This document shows, piece after piece, positions 9,701 to 18,248 of a DNA stretch of 64,000 nucleotides; within the stretch, counting starts at the first letter, position 1; each line of letters starts with the position of its first letter. Below the pieces are notes generated by a model. The model was not told where the DNA came from. It did not search any database and saw only the letters and a list, made by a program, of their open reading frames with translations. The position numbers and the translations under genes are program-made. Source of the DNA: CAYSUS01 sp964434165 (lineage in GTDB: Bacteria > Planctomycetota > Planctomycetia > Pirellulales > Thermoguttaceae); assembly GCA_964434165.1 (NCBI GenBank), contig CAYSUS010000009.1, forward strand, positions 1 through 64,000, given 5' to 3'.

Positions 9701-12291
9701 AGACCGAGAGGGAGTGGGGCCCAAGCGTTCAAGTGGCCGTCGCGCTCATGGACGGGCACGCGGCGCAGACGTCCACGCGCCAGGTCCTCCTCCGGCCCGT
9801 CGAGAAGATGCTCGCGCTCACGGTCCAGACCGACAAGGCGGAGTACCGGCCGGGCGCGCCGTGCCGCGCGGTGGTCACCGCCCGGGATCACCAGGGGCGG
9901 CCGGTCCCGGGCGCCGAAATCAGCCTGGGGGTGGTCGATGAGGCGATCTACCTCGCACTGCCCGACCCCACGCCCGACCTGTTCGACTTCTTCCACCAGC
10001 AGGCCGTGCCCTCCCTCTGCCGCGACCGGTTCGACGCGCGTCCCCCACCGATCAAGTCGCGATGGCTGTGGCTCGGCCCGAGGTATGCTTGGGGATACTA
10101 CCCCGAAGTCAACAGCCGGCTCGGGCGGAGGCGCGTGCTGATCGCCTACGGTGGGGGAGCGATGGCCAGCGGACGCCGCGCGGACGTGCGAATCCGCCGC
10201 CGCTTCGAGACCGCCGCGCACTGGGTGGCCCAGCTTCGGACCGACGACCGCGGCCAGGCCCGGGTGGATTTCACCCTGCCCGACAGCCTCACATCCTGGC
10301 GATTCACCGCGCGGGGCGTCACCGCCGACACGCTCGTAGGCGAAGTCCGCGAGGTCCGCGCCACGCAGCTCCCCCTGGGCGTGGATATGTCGATTCCTCG
10401 CGGATTCCGCGCCGGCGATGCCATCCAGCTGCCGGTCCTCGTCCGGAACGACACCGACGAGGCCCGCCGCGTCGAGGGCGTCTTCCGGCTGGCTGACGGC
10501 AAGGAGAAGCCGCTTGAGAGCTTGAAGCTCGCCGCCGGTGCCGCCGGGCGCTGGACGGTGCCCGTGACGGCCGAAGAGGCCAGGCCGTTGAAGCTCTTCG
10601 CCGCGGCAAGCGATGCCCAGGGCGAGCACCGCGACGCAATGGAGAAGACGCTCGCTCCGCTCCCCCGTGGCACGCGCGTGGTTCGCGATTATCCGGGCTC
10701 GCTCGACCGCCGCACCGAGGTCCGGCTTGATTTGGTCGAAGGCCTGGCCCAGCCGGTGCACGTCTCGATCCGGCGCGAGCCGGGTCTCGCCGGGCCCGTG
10801 GCCTCGGCCATGGATGAGTTGATCCAGTATCCCTACGGCTGCGTGGAGCAGACGATGAGCCGCTTCATGCCGGCCGTGGTCGCGGCTGAGGCGATGCAGC
10901 GAGCCGGCATCCGATGCCCGGCCGCGCAGCGCTTGCCGGACGTTCTCCGCAAGGGGCTCAACCGCCTGGCCCAGATGCAGCACGACGACGGCGGCTGGGG
11001 CTGGTGGAGCCAGGACGAGACCAACCCGTTCATGACCGCCTACGTCGTCGAGGGGCTGGCCCTTTGCAGCCAGGCGGGACCGCGGGTGGCCGGCGAGACC
11101 GCCTTCGGCCCCGCGGACCGCGAGAGGACGCTTCGCGCCGTGGCGCACCCGCAGTCGCGACTCACCCAGGGCGATCTCCAAGGGGCTGCCCCGGGCCCGC
11201 TCCAGAGCGTGTCGTTGCCGGTCTTCGCGGCACACGCCCTGGCGGCCTGGTACGCAACCGACGCCAAGCGGCACGAGGAAGAGATCGCCGGTCTCCGCCA
11301 GTGCATCAGGAGGCGAGGCCTCGAAGGCCCGGGGAAAGCCGCCGCTCACCTCACCCCGCTCGACCGCGTGCTTCTGGCCGACACGATGCGGCTTCTCGGC
11401 GATCGTGCGGACCGGGGCACGGCGCTTTGGGGCGGCCCGCGCGGCACGCTTCCCTCCCCGAAGCGCGGTGACCGCAAGAGCATTGTCCTGGCAGCCAACG
11501 CGCTCCGCGTGGGCGCGGCGGTGGCCCCGGACGATCCCCGCTGGCCACGCCTTGCCCGCCGGCTCGTGGACGCGCGGAGCGGCTCGGGCTGGGGCGATAC
11601 GCTCACCACCGCCGCGGCGGTACGCGGGCTGGCCTCCACGATCGGCTCGCAACGCCAGGAGTCGGTGCCTGTCGCGGTGTTCCTGGACGGGCGCAAAGTG
11701 GGGCAACTCCCCACGGAGTTGGGTAGCGCCCTGGAGGCGAAACTCGATGGCCCGAAGCGTGCGGTGATCGTTCCGGAGTGCGGCGGAAGCCCCGATTTCT
11801 TCGTCGTGCGCGTCGAGGGACACCTGAGCGAGCCGGCGCCTCCACCTGTCAACCCGATGGCCTCGGTGCGCACGCGGGTGTTTCGATTGCGTCCCGAGTG
11901 GGCCGAACTGAAGGCAGACGGTTCGGGCAAGTTGTCCGCTCCGCTGGGCGAGCCCCTTGAGGTCGTCGTCGAGCTGACGCTCCGCCGACCGATTGCTCAC
12001 GCTCTTCTCACGGTTCCCAGACCCTGCGGGGTGGAGATGATTCGCGGCCCCGACCGTGGCGGGCAAATCGTGGCCACCGAGGAGCGGGACGACGCCCTGC
12101 ACTTCTTCGCGGCGAAGTGGAGCGAGGGAACGCACCGGTTCTCGTTCCTGGTGCGCGCAGAGGTGGCGGGCACAGTCTCGGTGCCGCCGCCGCAACTGGT
12201 GCCCATGTACGACGATCCGCTGCCGACGGCAGCCGATTACCCCTCCTGCTGGGTGGTCGGGCCCTGGCCGAGCGCCCCGCGCGAGCTATAG
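6712..12291 (+). CDS. Bacterial alpha-2-macroglobulin family protein
   Basis: This 1859-residue exported protein has a signal peptide in its first 35 residues. An alpha-helical, repeat-like region at about 90-230 comes before the macroglobulin (MG) domains, with an MG2-like beta-sandwich section at about 600-750. The thioester motif is YPYGCVEQ, with Cys1377, Glu1379 and Gln1380, matching the CxEQ form of thioester-competent A2Ms. The thioester-bearing alpha-helical domain follows (DDGGWGWW, then MTAYVVEGL). Such proteins trap proteases covalently and protect the periplasm. The usual partner penicillin-binding protein 1C is absent here, as in a subset of lineages. The start has a good ribosome binding site (GGGAGAGG). 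It lies 142 bases after the PD40/diheme gene and 298 bases before two DUF4139-like genes in the same direction. Confidence 0.92.
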   Translation: MLRCRSAVPSHAMAVGVLVAIAGSAWAASASGQARNPFDDGPRSGNPSAPAADNPFGASPPQRSPAFESLEADPAACLDALFEEVFPDKGEARPPYLPARYDLALKKPDEEGVDMEELRRRAVERQAGTEQLWSKVQDWLPEKVTPEVLARQKMVRYAFGEGRLKEAVAAARRAGPSYRFAMARLLLAECRFDEAVRELASLADEVARRDGYGSFSDRALALLVRHQAEREELGQRVTVVPLQFDLDAYLKRRSRDPHTRLFIEGLRRAVSASEGEETAVEGILEVEEVAESLEPLSSEPSRWGAVADPIGLIADLRDLELRDTSRAHLVTSGAELALYPAEHDWIGAEPTTFVLHSSFGGPVRLQLHRLGSSEQGAGADPESGARGARRQPAPGPSRGPIRTWSEEVFPLKENNRTASRTRAVVLRDLEDGRYLLLAEARYAPMAAACEFEVCNVALYLRAGPNRAVIVAVNRRNGRPVPDAPVSLAMTGTPDPYKVVSQLRQQSELFRAGFRGDGFSDRRGPPAKDTVEQVEKAQRYVERLQDYVRGAAARRGYPDPRWAAELRTGRNGGAATDLPPARADYDYRLSARLPGQGQEKTAVEAVHIDRPKPPEAPWGRRAVVWLDEPIKRPGDTVRFQGIVRRTLAGRVADSPPEGGDVPVRVRNYYHNDTLWEGRCKLSQAGTFQGSFPIPKTARLGGASFYVDSTVAEPRHALVVTEYRLPAVAVELEPSCPTVAAGEPIEGSVTVRDASGMPAAGAKVEVFLETRDKKPPTALVETGEDGAAPYSLPAPLQQRDRSLRLHATATALSGQTGSDSARVRVASTAFAVRVVPGTTAAIAGEPFAVSVTAAEWDGRAIEGAVVAIDAARRAAITDHNGVAGLVATLDRSSQIEVTVVAGERVVRATATVQFAPPQVDAKKDGQGPAAKGQAPRGPFSVAGWEIPERIDAGETFQFSVDVRGVPGRQYTMAAFLENDLLRDHQVRCVEPGKHRLTFKTEREWGPSVQVAVALMDGHAAQTSTRQVLLRPVEKMLALTVQTDKAEYRPGAPCRAVVTARDHQGRPVPGAEISLGVVDEAIYLALPDPTPDLFDFFHQQAVPSLCRDRFDARPPPIKSRWLWLGPRYAWGYYPEVNSRLGRRRVLIAYGGGAMASGRRADVRIRRRFETAAHWVAQLRTDDRGQARVDFTLPDSLTSWRFTARGVTADTLVGEVREVRATQLPLGVDMSIPRGFRAGDAIQLPVLVRNDTDEARRVEGVFRLADGKEKPLESLKLAAGAAGRWTVPVTAEEARPLKLFAAASDAQGEHRDAMEKTLAPLPRGTRVVRDYPGSLDRRTEVRLDLVEGLAQPVHVSIRREPGLAGPVASAMDELIQYPYGCVEQTMSRFMPAVVAAEAMQRAGIRCPAAQRLPDVLRKGLNRLAQMQHDDGGWGWWSQDETNPFMTAYVVEGLALCSQAGPRVAGETAFGPADRERTLRAVAHPQSRLTQGDLQGAAPGPLQSVSLPVFAAHALAAWYATDAKRHEEEIAGLRQCIRRRGLEGPGKAAAHLTPLDRVLLADTMRLLGDRADRGTALWGGPRGTLPSPKRGDRKSIVLAANALRVGAAVAPDDPRWPRLARRLVDARSGSGWGDTLTTAAAVRGLASTIGSQRQESVPVAVFLDGRKVGQLPTELGSALEAKLDGPKRAVIVPECGGSPDFFVVRVEGHLSEPAPPPVNPMASVRTRVFRLRPEWAELKADGSGKLSAPLGEPLEVVVELTLRRPIAHALLTVPRPCGVEMIRGPDRGGQIVATEERDDALHFFAAKWSEGTHRFSFLVRAEVAGTVSVPPPQLVPMYDDPLPTAADYPSCWVVGPWPSAPREL

Positions 12292-12589
12292 GTACGATGG
12301 GCGGGGATCTCCCGCCGCGACGTCGGAAGTTTGGCCACCGGACGTGCGGAACCAAAACGGTCCCTCCGTCGTCTAGTACCTTGGTTGCGGGGCCCGGCCC
12401 CGCTGGCGGACAGCGCGTTGAAGAGGCGCGACCTCGCCCAAGGGTCGGTGAGGTCTCTCGGGGACTTCCCTGTTCCCAATTGCGTGTCTCGGCATTGCCT
12501 GGGAGCCGGCTTCCTTCGTGGAGCTGCTCGGATCGCTTCTTCTCGGCCGGGGCCTCGTGCCCAACTCACCAGTTCAGGAGGTTCATGCC

Positions 12590-13828
12590 ATGCGACGTTC
12601 TCTGGTCACTCTGCTGGTCCTCACGGCCGCCCTGGCCTCTCTGCCCGACGCGGCCTGGGCGCGGATCAAGCTCATCACGCTGCCCGTGCGCCAGCGGGTG
12701 GAGATCCAGCTTGACAACCCCAACGCCACGCTCGTGGAAGAGGAGCGGATCGTGCCGCTGGTCAAGGGCGTCAACCAGGTCGACTTCTCCTGGGCCAATA
12801 CGCAGATCGATCCCAACACGATCCTCTTCCGCGTCCTTCCCAAGGCGGCCGAACAGGGCGACGCCGACAAGCCCGAGGCCAAGCCTGCCGCGGCCGAAGC
12901 GGCGATGGACGTCAAAGTGCTCTCGGTGAGCTACCCGCCCAATGAGAACGCCCTGGTGTGGCAGGTGGCTTCGAACCGGTCCGGCTCCGCCCGGGTGCGA
13001 ATCAGCTACCTGTTGGGCAACCTCACCAAGAGCTTCAACTACCGCGCGGTCGCCAGGCACGACGAGAGCACGCTCGTGTTGAAGCAATACATCCGCCTTC
13101 AGAACTTCGCCAACGAGGAGTTCGCCGAGACGGGCGTGTGGGCCGGCTTCGGCCCGCGGTTCCTCAAGCCGATCGGCATCAACGAGACCAAGCAGATGCT
13201 CATGGAGGCCTACGAGGAGGTGCCCATCAAGAAGACCTACACCGCCGAGCTCGCCCAGTTCGGCTACCTCGACCAGCCCAAGAAGAAGCTCCTCGTCCCC
13301 ATGCACTACGTGCTGAAGAACAACAAGGAGAACAACCTGGGCAAGGCCCCGCTGCAGTTCGGCAAGGTCCGCATCTTCCAGGAGGACGGGCGCGGCTCGA
13401 CCGCCTTCCTCGGCGAGGACTGGGGCAAGTTTACCCCGCTGGACGACGAGATGAAGCTCTACGTGGGCACGGCCCAGGACGTCGTCGTCGTGCGCACGAT
13501 CGACAAGAACGAGCAGAAGCGCGTGGCCGGCAACCTCTACGACCGCACCATCGTGCTGAAGTACGAGATCGAGAACTTCAAGGACAAGGCCGTCACCCTC
13601 GACGTGGCCGAGAGCGTGCGAGCCGTGCGCCGCGAGATCGGTGCCGAGAACGGCCGGGAGATCCAGTGGGAGATCGGTCCCGACACCACGTTCGACGGCG
13701 GCATGGACAAAGAGAAGAGCACCTACGATCGCGTCGTCCTGCACGCCAAGCTCCCCGCCCGAGGGGCAGACGCCAAGGCCGAGAAGATCACCCACAAGCT
13801 GCACCTGGTCCTCAAGAACGAGTGGTAA
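12590..13828 (+). CDS. Secreted DUF4139-like protein, copy 1
   Basis: This 412-residue protein has a signal peptide (MRRSLVTLLVLTAALASLPDAAWA). The beta-rich body opens with a section in which a conserved loop (about 52-75) reaches the WAN motif (DFSWANTQIDPNT), followed by an insert rich in Ala, Lys and Pro at about 88-100. This WAN section and the later ISYL section resemble DUF4139 (MuiA-related) proteins of unknown function; the assignment is by resemblance. The start is fixed by a strong Shine-Dalgarno GGAGG at 12577-12581. It is followed 34 bases later by a paralogue in the same direction, so the pair is probably co-transcribed. Confidence 0.7.
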   Translation: MRRSLVTLLVLTAALASLPDAAWARIKLITLPVRQRVEIQLDNPNATLVEEERIVPLVKGVNQVDFSWANTQIDPNTILFRVLPKAAEQGDADKPEAKPAAAEAAMDVKVLSVSYPPNENALVWQVASNRSGSARVRISYLLGNLTKSFNYRAVARHDESTLVLKQYIRLQNFANEEFAETGVWAGFGPRFLKPIGINETKQMLMEAYEEVPIKKTYTAELAQFGYLDQPKKKLLVPMHYVLKNNKENNLGKAPLQFGKVRIFQEDGRGSTAFLGEDWGKFTPLDDEMKLYVGTAQDVVVVRTIDKNEQKRVAGNLYDRTIVLKYEIENFKDKAVTLDVAESVRAVRREIGAENGREIQWEIGPDTTFDGGMDKEKSTYDRVVLHAKLPARGADAKAEKITHKLHLVLKNEW

Positions 13829-13862
13829 CCCCATCGCAACCCGAAAGCCGAGAGGTGGTGTC

Positions 13863-15081
13863 ATGCGACAGGCATGCTTCCTCGGGTCGATGACGGTTCT
13901 GGCCGGGCTTGTTCTTCCCGGCCCGCTCTCGGCCCGCAACGTCGATCTTTCCACGGTGCCCGACCGCGACACCGTGCAGCTGACGATCTACAACTCCGAG
14001 GACCNNNNNNNNNNNNNNNNNNNNNNNNNNNNNNNNNNNNNNNNNNNNNNNNNNNNNNNNNNNNNNNNNNNNNNNNNNNNNNNNNNNNNNNNNNNNNNNN
14101 NNNNTCGAGGGCTTCGTGCGGGTGTACAACAACTCGGGCGAGGAGTACGAGGACGCCCACGTGCGGCTCGTGGTCGGCAAGGTCAACCTCGTCGAGAAAA
14201 TCGCCCAGCTCGCCCAGGTGCCCATGAGCGAGGTCGCCGAGATGGACGAGAAGGAGGTGCTGTCATTTCGTATCAGTGCGATGAAGGACTCGCTGGCCAA
14301 GGCCGAAGGGGGCAGGTCTGGTCCGAAGCCCGGCGTGCCCCGAAGGCCCAAGGAGGTCATCAAGGAGGGCCTTTCGGAGTACTTCATCTACACGATCGAG
14401 GGCACGGAGACGGTGCCCAACGGCTGGTCCAAGCGGATGCGGAGCATGCCGCCGGTCCAGGTGCCGATCAAGATCCAGTACCGCTACCGCGAGCCGGAAT
14501 ATGGGCCGCAGCTCGTGCGCATGTACCTGATGAAGAACGACGTGGAGTCGAAGCTCGGCACCACGCCCCTGCCTGACGGGGTGTTCCGCATCTTTCGCGA
14601 CAACGGGCGCGACGGCCTGTCGTTCCTCGTGGCCCAGCAACTGAAGTACATCCCCATCGGCGATAGGATCGAGCTGAACCTGGGCGTCGATCCCGAGGTG
14701 ATCTTCGAGCTGGTCAAGCTCCGCTTCGCGCGGGACCACATCTGGATGCAGATCCACGGGGCTAACGTGTATCGCCGCGTGGACGCCCCTGGCGTCGAGA
14801 TCGACGTACGGAGCACGGTGGCCGGATGGGACGACCACACGGTGTGGTCGCAGCGGGTGCGCAACTACACGGCCAAGCCGATCGACCTGGAGATCCGGCG
14901 ATCGTTCGACGGCCACGTCGAGTTCCTTAGCACCTTGAAGGCCAGGAACCACGACTACCGGACCGTGGAGTACACGGCCACGGTCGAGCCGGGCACCAAG
15001 GCCGACCTCGAGTACGAGACGGTCGAGCATATGGGCCGGAACAAGAAGCAGGACAACGTTACGGTTTCCCGCCGACCGTAA
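13863..15081 (+). CDS. Secreted DUF4139-like protein, copy 2 (split by assembly gap)
   Basis: The 5' part starts at ATG 13863 after GAGAGGTGG and encodes a signal peptide followed by VQLTIYNSED, which runs into the 100-N gap at 14005-14104. The 3' part resumes at about 14105 (EGFVRVYNNSGEEYEDAHVRLVVG) and ends at 15081. The two parts are in different reading frames if the gap is exactly 100 bases, so the gap length is only a placeholder. Alignment by eye to copy 1 suggests roughly 110-120 residues are missing, while 100 N covers 33. The NNSGEEYEDAHVRLVVG segment is typical of DUF4139-type proteins. The 3' end overlaps the convergent DUF1080 gene by 23 bases. Function unknown; export is likely. 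Confidence 0.75.
14005..14104. other. Scaffold gap (100 N)
   Basis: A run of exactly 100 N lies inside the second DUF4139-like gene. The frame change across it shows the true length is not 100 plus a multiple of three. Confidence 0.99.
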
Positions 15082-15769
15082 CGCGGATGTTCCGGTAGGC
15101 CACCGGCCCGTGGTTGCCCTGGAACATGATCGGGCCGGTGGGGGCCTCGCGCCCCTTCACGCCGCCCGGCGTGGGGCCCTTCATCTCGACGTTCTCGTGA
15201 ATGACCTGGCCGTTGAGGGTGACTTTGACGAATTTGGCGTTGGCCACCTTCTTGTCCCCATCGAACCGGGGCGCCTGGAACTCGATCACGTACCGCTGCC
15301 ACTCGCCTGGCGCCTGCGAGGCGTTGACGGCCGGCGCGGTCGCCCCGTAGATCCCGCCCATGTCGCCCGGTCCCACCTTCCTCTTGCCGAAGCTGTCGAG
15401 CACCTGGACCTCATACTCCCCCATCACGTAGATCCCGGAATTCGATCCCTTGGGCACCATCACCTCCAGCTCGAGGGTCGCGTCGCCGAATTCCTGTTGC
15501 GAGAAGATGTCGGTGCCGTGGCCGGGCGCGTTGACCATCTCGCCCTTGCCTTCGGCGGCCGGCTCGGCCACCAAGGTGCGCGGGTTGTCCGGAGCGACCT
15601 CGGCGATGCCTACCTTCCAGTGGGCGTGATCCTTTCGGCCCTTGCAGGTCCAGCCTTCCAGGTTGGTGCCGTTGAACAAGTCGATCGTCCGTTTCTCGTC
15701 GGCTTGTACCGCGACGGCGACGAACGAAACGGCAAGAAGCACGACGGTTCGGCAGGGCGGGCGCGTCAT
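15059..15769 (-). CDS. DUF1080 domain protein (3-keto-disaccharide hydrolase-like)
   Basis: This 236-residue protein has a signal peptide (MTRPPCRTVVLLAVSFVAVAVQA) and one DUF1080 domain. Characteristic elements are LFNGTNLEGW near the N-terminus, the FGDATLELEVMVPKGSNSGIY section and GPIMFQGNHGPVAYRNIRV at the C-terminus. DUF1080 proteins have a concanavalin-like beta-sandwich. Some hydrolyse 3-keto-glycosides, and many planctomycete copies are exported and linked to polysaccharide use. The ATG at 15769 puts the signal sequence first. Its stop lies inside the end of the convergent DUF4139-like gene (23-base overlap). Confidence 0.88.
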   Translation of the reverse strand: MTRPPCRTVVLLAVSFVAVAVQADEKRTIDLFNGTNLEGWTCKGRKDHAHWKVGIAEVAPDNPRTLVAEPAAEGKGEMVNAPGHGTDIFSQQEFGDATLELEVMVPKGSNSGIYVMGEYEVQVLDSFGKRKVGPGDMGGIYGATAPAVNASQAPGEWQRYVIEFQAPRFDGDKKVANAKFVKVTLNGQVIHENVEMKGPTPGGVKGREAPTGPIMFQGNHGPVAYRNIRVTVGGKP

Positions 15770-16108
15770 GGCGGTGGGCTCCTCGAAAGTGCGTGAGGGG
15801 AGGCAAGCCCTGCCGGCGCAGAGCGGTGTTGCGGGCGCCGGGCTGGGGCGAACTGGGGACTTCCGCATTGTATTCCGCGCCTTGACGGTCCGCCAGCGTG
15901 CACACCTGCACTCCCGCCGGCCCGAGATTCGCTTCGACAACCCGGCCCGGGTACTTGCGGCGTCCGCGGCAGTTGCTATGCTAGCTAGCGCCAGAGACGG
16001 CCGGCTCGGCCGTCTGGCGAGGGGGCCGCAGATCGGTGGTGGAGCCTCGCCTTGTGGGATCGCGGGCAGCGCGCTGGCGGCGTCGCCTCAGTAGAAGTGA
16101 GCTGTACG
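15770..16108. other. Spacer between divergent DUF1080 and RRM genes
   Basis: No gene of its own was found in these 339 bases. It must hold the two divergent promoters; the only good match is the TTGCGG/TATGCT pair at 15955-15982 facing the RRM gene. Confidence 0.5.
15955..15982 (+). promoter_or_regulatory. Candidate promoter of the RRM gene
   Basis: TTGCGG (15955-15960) and TATGCT (15977-15982) are separated by 16 bases. Transcription from here would give a leader of about 120 bases before the RRM start at 16109. Confidence 0.35.
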
Positions 16109-16396
16109 ATGTCGAAGAAGTTGTTTGCGGGCGGTCTGGCGTGGGCGACCACCGACGACAGCCTGCGCCAAGCGTTCGAGGAGTTCGGTAAGGTCGTCGA
16201 GGCCAAGGTGATCCTTGATCGCGAGACGGGACGCTCGCGGGGCTTTGGGTTTGTCACCTTCGCCGACGACGACGCGGCCGACCGGGCTGTCGAAGAGATG
16301 AATGGCAGAGAACTGGACGGCCGGGCCATCCGCGTCAACGAGGCTCAGGACAAGCGACCCTTCGGCGGAGGCGCCCGCGGCGCCCGCCGTACCTAG
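16109..16396 (+). CDS. RRM-type RNA-binding protein
   Basis: This 95-residue protein is a single RNA recognition motif. RNP2 is at the N-terminus (KLFAGGLAW) and RNP1 is RGFGFVTF. A short glycine/arginine-rich tail (GGGARGARRT) follows. Such proteins are common in cyanobacteria and planctomycetes, bind RNA in the cytoplasm and are often cold-induced. ATG 16109 gives the standard RRM start (MSKKLF). A long leader is possible if the promoter at 15955-15982 is used, which would allow post-transcriptional control. Confidence 0.92.
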   Translation: MSKKLFAGGLAWATTDDSLRQAFEEFGKVVEAKVILDRETGRSRGFGFVTFADDDAADRAVEEMNGRELDGRAIRVNEAQDKRPFGGGARGARRT

Positions 16397-16557
16397 GGGC
16401 GGCTTCCTGGGCCCGGCCTGCTCCACGGCAGGTTGCCTCGCCTGACCCGCGCTCAATCCCGTTGTTCGAGCCCGCTGAGGGTTCGCGCGCGCAGCCGTGC
16501 GCCGCGCGCGGCATCCATTCCCGCCCGGGCGCGGCGGCAACTCATCGCCGAAGGGAC

Positions 16558-16586
16558 TTGCATTTCGCGCGGGAGTGTGATTTGCT
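16558..16586 (+). promoter_or_regulatory. Weak candidate promoter of the carbohydrate operon
   Basis: TTGCAT (16558-16563), a 17-base spacer and TTTGCT (16581-16586) lie about 50 bases before the kinase start. The -10 box is poor, so this is tentative. Confidence 0.25.
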
Positions 16587-16633
16587 TGGGGCACGCGACC
16601 CGGCGCACTCGCCTCTCACCCCGCCGCGATTCC

Positions 16634-18145
16634 ATGCCGTACCTGCTGGGAACCGACAACGGCGGCACGATGGCCAAGGCCGCCTTGTTCGCCACCGACG
16701 GCCGCCTCGTGGCCGTCGCCGGACGCAAGACCGAGATGCTCTCCCCGCAGCCGGGCCACACCGAGCGCCACACCGAAGAGATGTGGCGGGCCACGGCGGA
16801 CGCCATCCGAGAAGTGATCCAGGGGGCCCGCGTCGATCCCGGCGAGATCGCCGGGGTGGCGTCGGCCGGCCACGGCAACGGGCTGTACCTCGTGGACGAC
16901 GAGGGCTGCCCGGTGCGGACCGGTATCGTCTCCACCGACTCCCGGGCCAAGGACTACGTCGCCCGATGGTACGCCGACGGGGTCCACGACTACGTGCTGC
17001 CGAAGACCATGCAGAGCCTCTGGCCCGGCCAGCCCAATGCTCTGCTCCGCTGGCTGCGCGATCACGAACCGGAGGCGATCGCCCGGGCCGGCTGGGCCCT
17101 GATGGCCAAGGACTACGTCCGCTTCCGACTGACGGGGGCCTTCCACTCGGAGTTGACCGACGCCTCGGGTACGAGCCTGATGGACGTAGCCGAGGGCCAG
17201 TACGATCCCGACATCCTCGAGGCCTTCGGAATCGGCGACCTCGCCCGGCTGCTCCCGCCCGTGGTCCGCTCCGAGGAGGTCTGCGGAACGGTCTCGCGCC
17301 AGGCGGCGGCCGAGACGGGATTGGCCGAGGGCACACCCGTCGCCGGCGGCCTGTTCGACATCGACGCCTGCGCGCTGGGGAGCGGACTGCTCGGCGAGTC
17401 GCACCTGTGCCTGATCGCGGGGACGTGGGGCATTAATCAGTACGTGTCGCAGCGGCCCGTGGTCCAGCGCGACCACTTCATGACCTGTCGCTACTGCCTG
17501 CCGGGCTTCTACCTCGTGCCCGAGGCCAGCCCCACCTCGGCCAGCAACCTGGAGTGGTTCGTCACGCAGTTCTTCCAGGCCGATCGGGGAATCGCCCAGC
17601 GCGATGGCCGTACGGTCTTCGATCTTTGCAACGACCTGGTCGAGTCGGCCACGCCTGAACAGGCAAACGTGGTCTTCCTGCCCTTCCTGTACGGGTCGAA
17701 TGCCGCCCCGGACGCGAAGGCGTGCCTGCTGGGACTGGCCGGGTGGCACACGCGCGGACACGTGTTGCGGTCGATCTACGAGGGCGTGGCCTTCGGCCAC
17801 ATGGCCCACACGGAGCGGTTGCTCCGGCACCGGGCCCCGTTTGCTGCGATTCGCTTGACGGGGGGGGCCGCGCGGAGCCGGGCCTGGGTCCAGGTCTTCG
17901 CCGACTGCTACCAGATGCCAGTCGAGGTGCCGGCCGGCGAAGAGCTGGGGGCCTTGGGGGCCGCCATGTGTGCGGGCGTGGCGGCCGGCGTGTTCCCCGA
18001 TTTCCCCAAGGCCGTGGAGGCCATGTTCCGCGTCGAGCGGACGCAGGACCCCGTCACGTCGCGCGGGCCGGTTTATGCCGCGAAGTATGCCCGCTACCGC
18101 CGCGTGCTCGAGGCCTTAGGGCCGCTCTGGAGCGAGCTGTCGTAG
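16634..18145 (+). CDS. FGGY-family carbohydrate kinase (xylulokinase-like)
   Basis: This 503-residue kinase has the FGGY fold. The first nucleotide-binding section starts with LLGTDNGGTMAKAALF. The middle contains a sugar-binding region (AGHGNGLYLVDDEG and LSDASG-like LTDASGTSLMD). The C-terminal phosphate section includes LTGGAARSRAWVQVFADC and ELGALGAAMCAG. It phosphorylates a sugar or polyol-derived ketose with ATP in the cytoplasm; the substrate is not known. Its opening and loops resemble L-xylulose/YoaC-type kinases more than classical XylB. It is the first gene of the five-gene block. Confidence 0.88.
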   Translation: MPYLLGTDNGGTMAKAALFATDGRLVAVAGRKTEMLSPQPGHTERHTEEMWRATADAIREVIQGARVDPGEIAGVASAGHGNGLYLVDDEGCPVRTGIVSTDSRAKDYVARWYADGVHDYVLPKTMQSLWPGQPNALLRWLRDHEPEAIARAGWALMAKDYVRFRLTGAFHSELTDASGTSLMDVAEGQYDPDILEAFGIGDLARLLPPVVRSEEVCGTVSRQAAAETGLAEGTPVAGGLFDIDACALGSGLLGESHLCLIAGTWGINQYVSQRPVVQRDHFMTCRYCLPGFYLVPEASPTSASNLEWFVTQFFQADRGIAQRDGRTVFDLCNDLVESATPEQANVVFLPFLYGSNAAPDAKACLLGLAGWHTRGHVLRSIYEGVAFGHMAHTERLLRHRAPFAAIRLTGGAARSRAWVQVFADCYQMPVEVPAGEELGALGAAMCAGVAAGVFPDFPKAVEAMFRVERTQDPVTSRGPVYAAKYARYRRVLEALGPLWSELS

Positions 18146-18172
18146 AGTCTTCCACTGGACGACTTGCCCCTT

Positions 18173-18199
18173 TTGCAGACGGCCACGGTCGATTATACA
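18173..18199 (+). promoter_or_regulatory. Possible internal promoter before the SDR gene
   Basis: TTGCAG (18173-18178) and TATACA (18194-18199) are 15 bases apart, inside the 103-base spacer after the kinase. It could drive the downstream genes independently. Confidence 0.3.
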
Positions 18200-18248
18200 A
18201 GGGGTCTTGGTTCGTTTCGTCCCGCTTCCCCCGAGCCTGTCTTGTGTG

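Noticed and set aside
7600..12195. Long minus-strand open frame opposite the A2M gene
   Set aside because: It is Arg/His/Leu-rich, has no domain, and is the usual antisense shadow of a high-GC gene. The same holds for the large frames opposite mfd, the LamG gene and the carbohydrate operon.
16397..16633. SAM (S-box) riboswitch, because the Bacillus yoaD operon has one
   Set aside because: No S-box core elements or terminator hairpin are visible upstream of the kinase.
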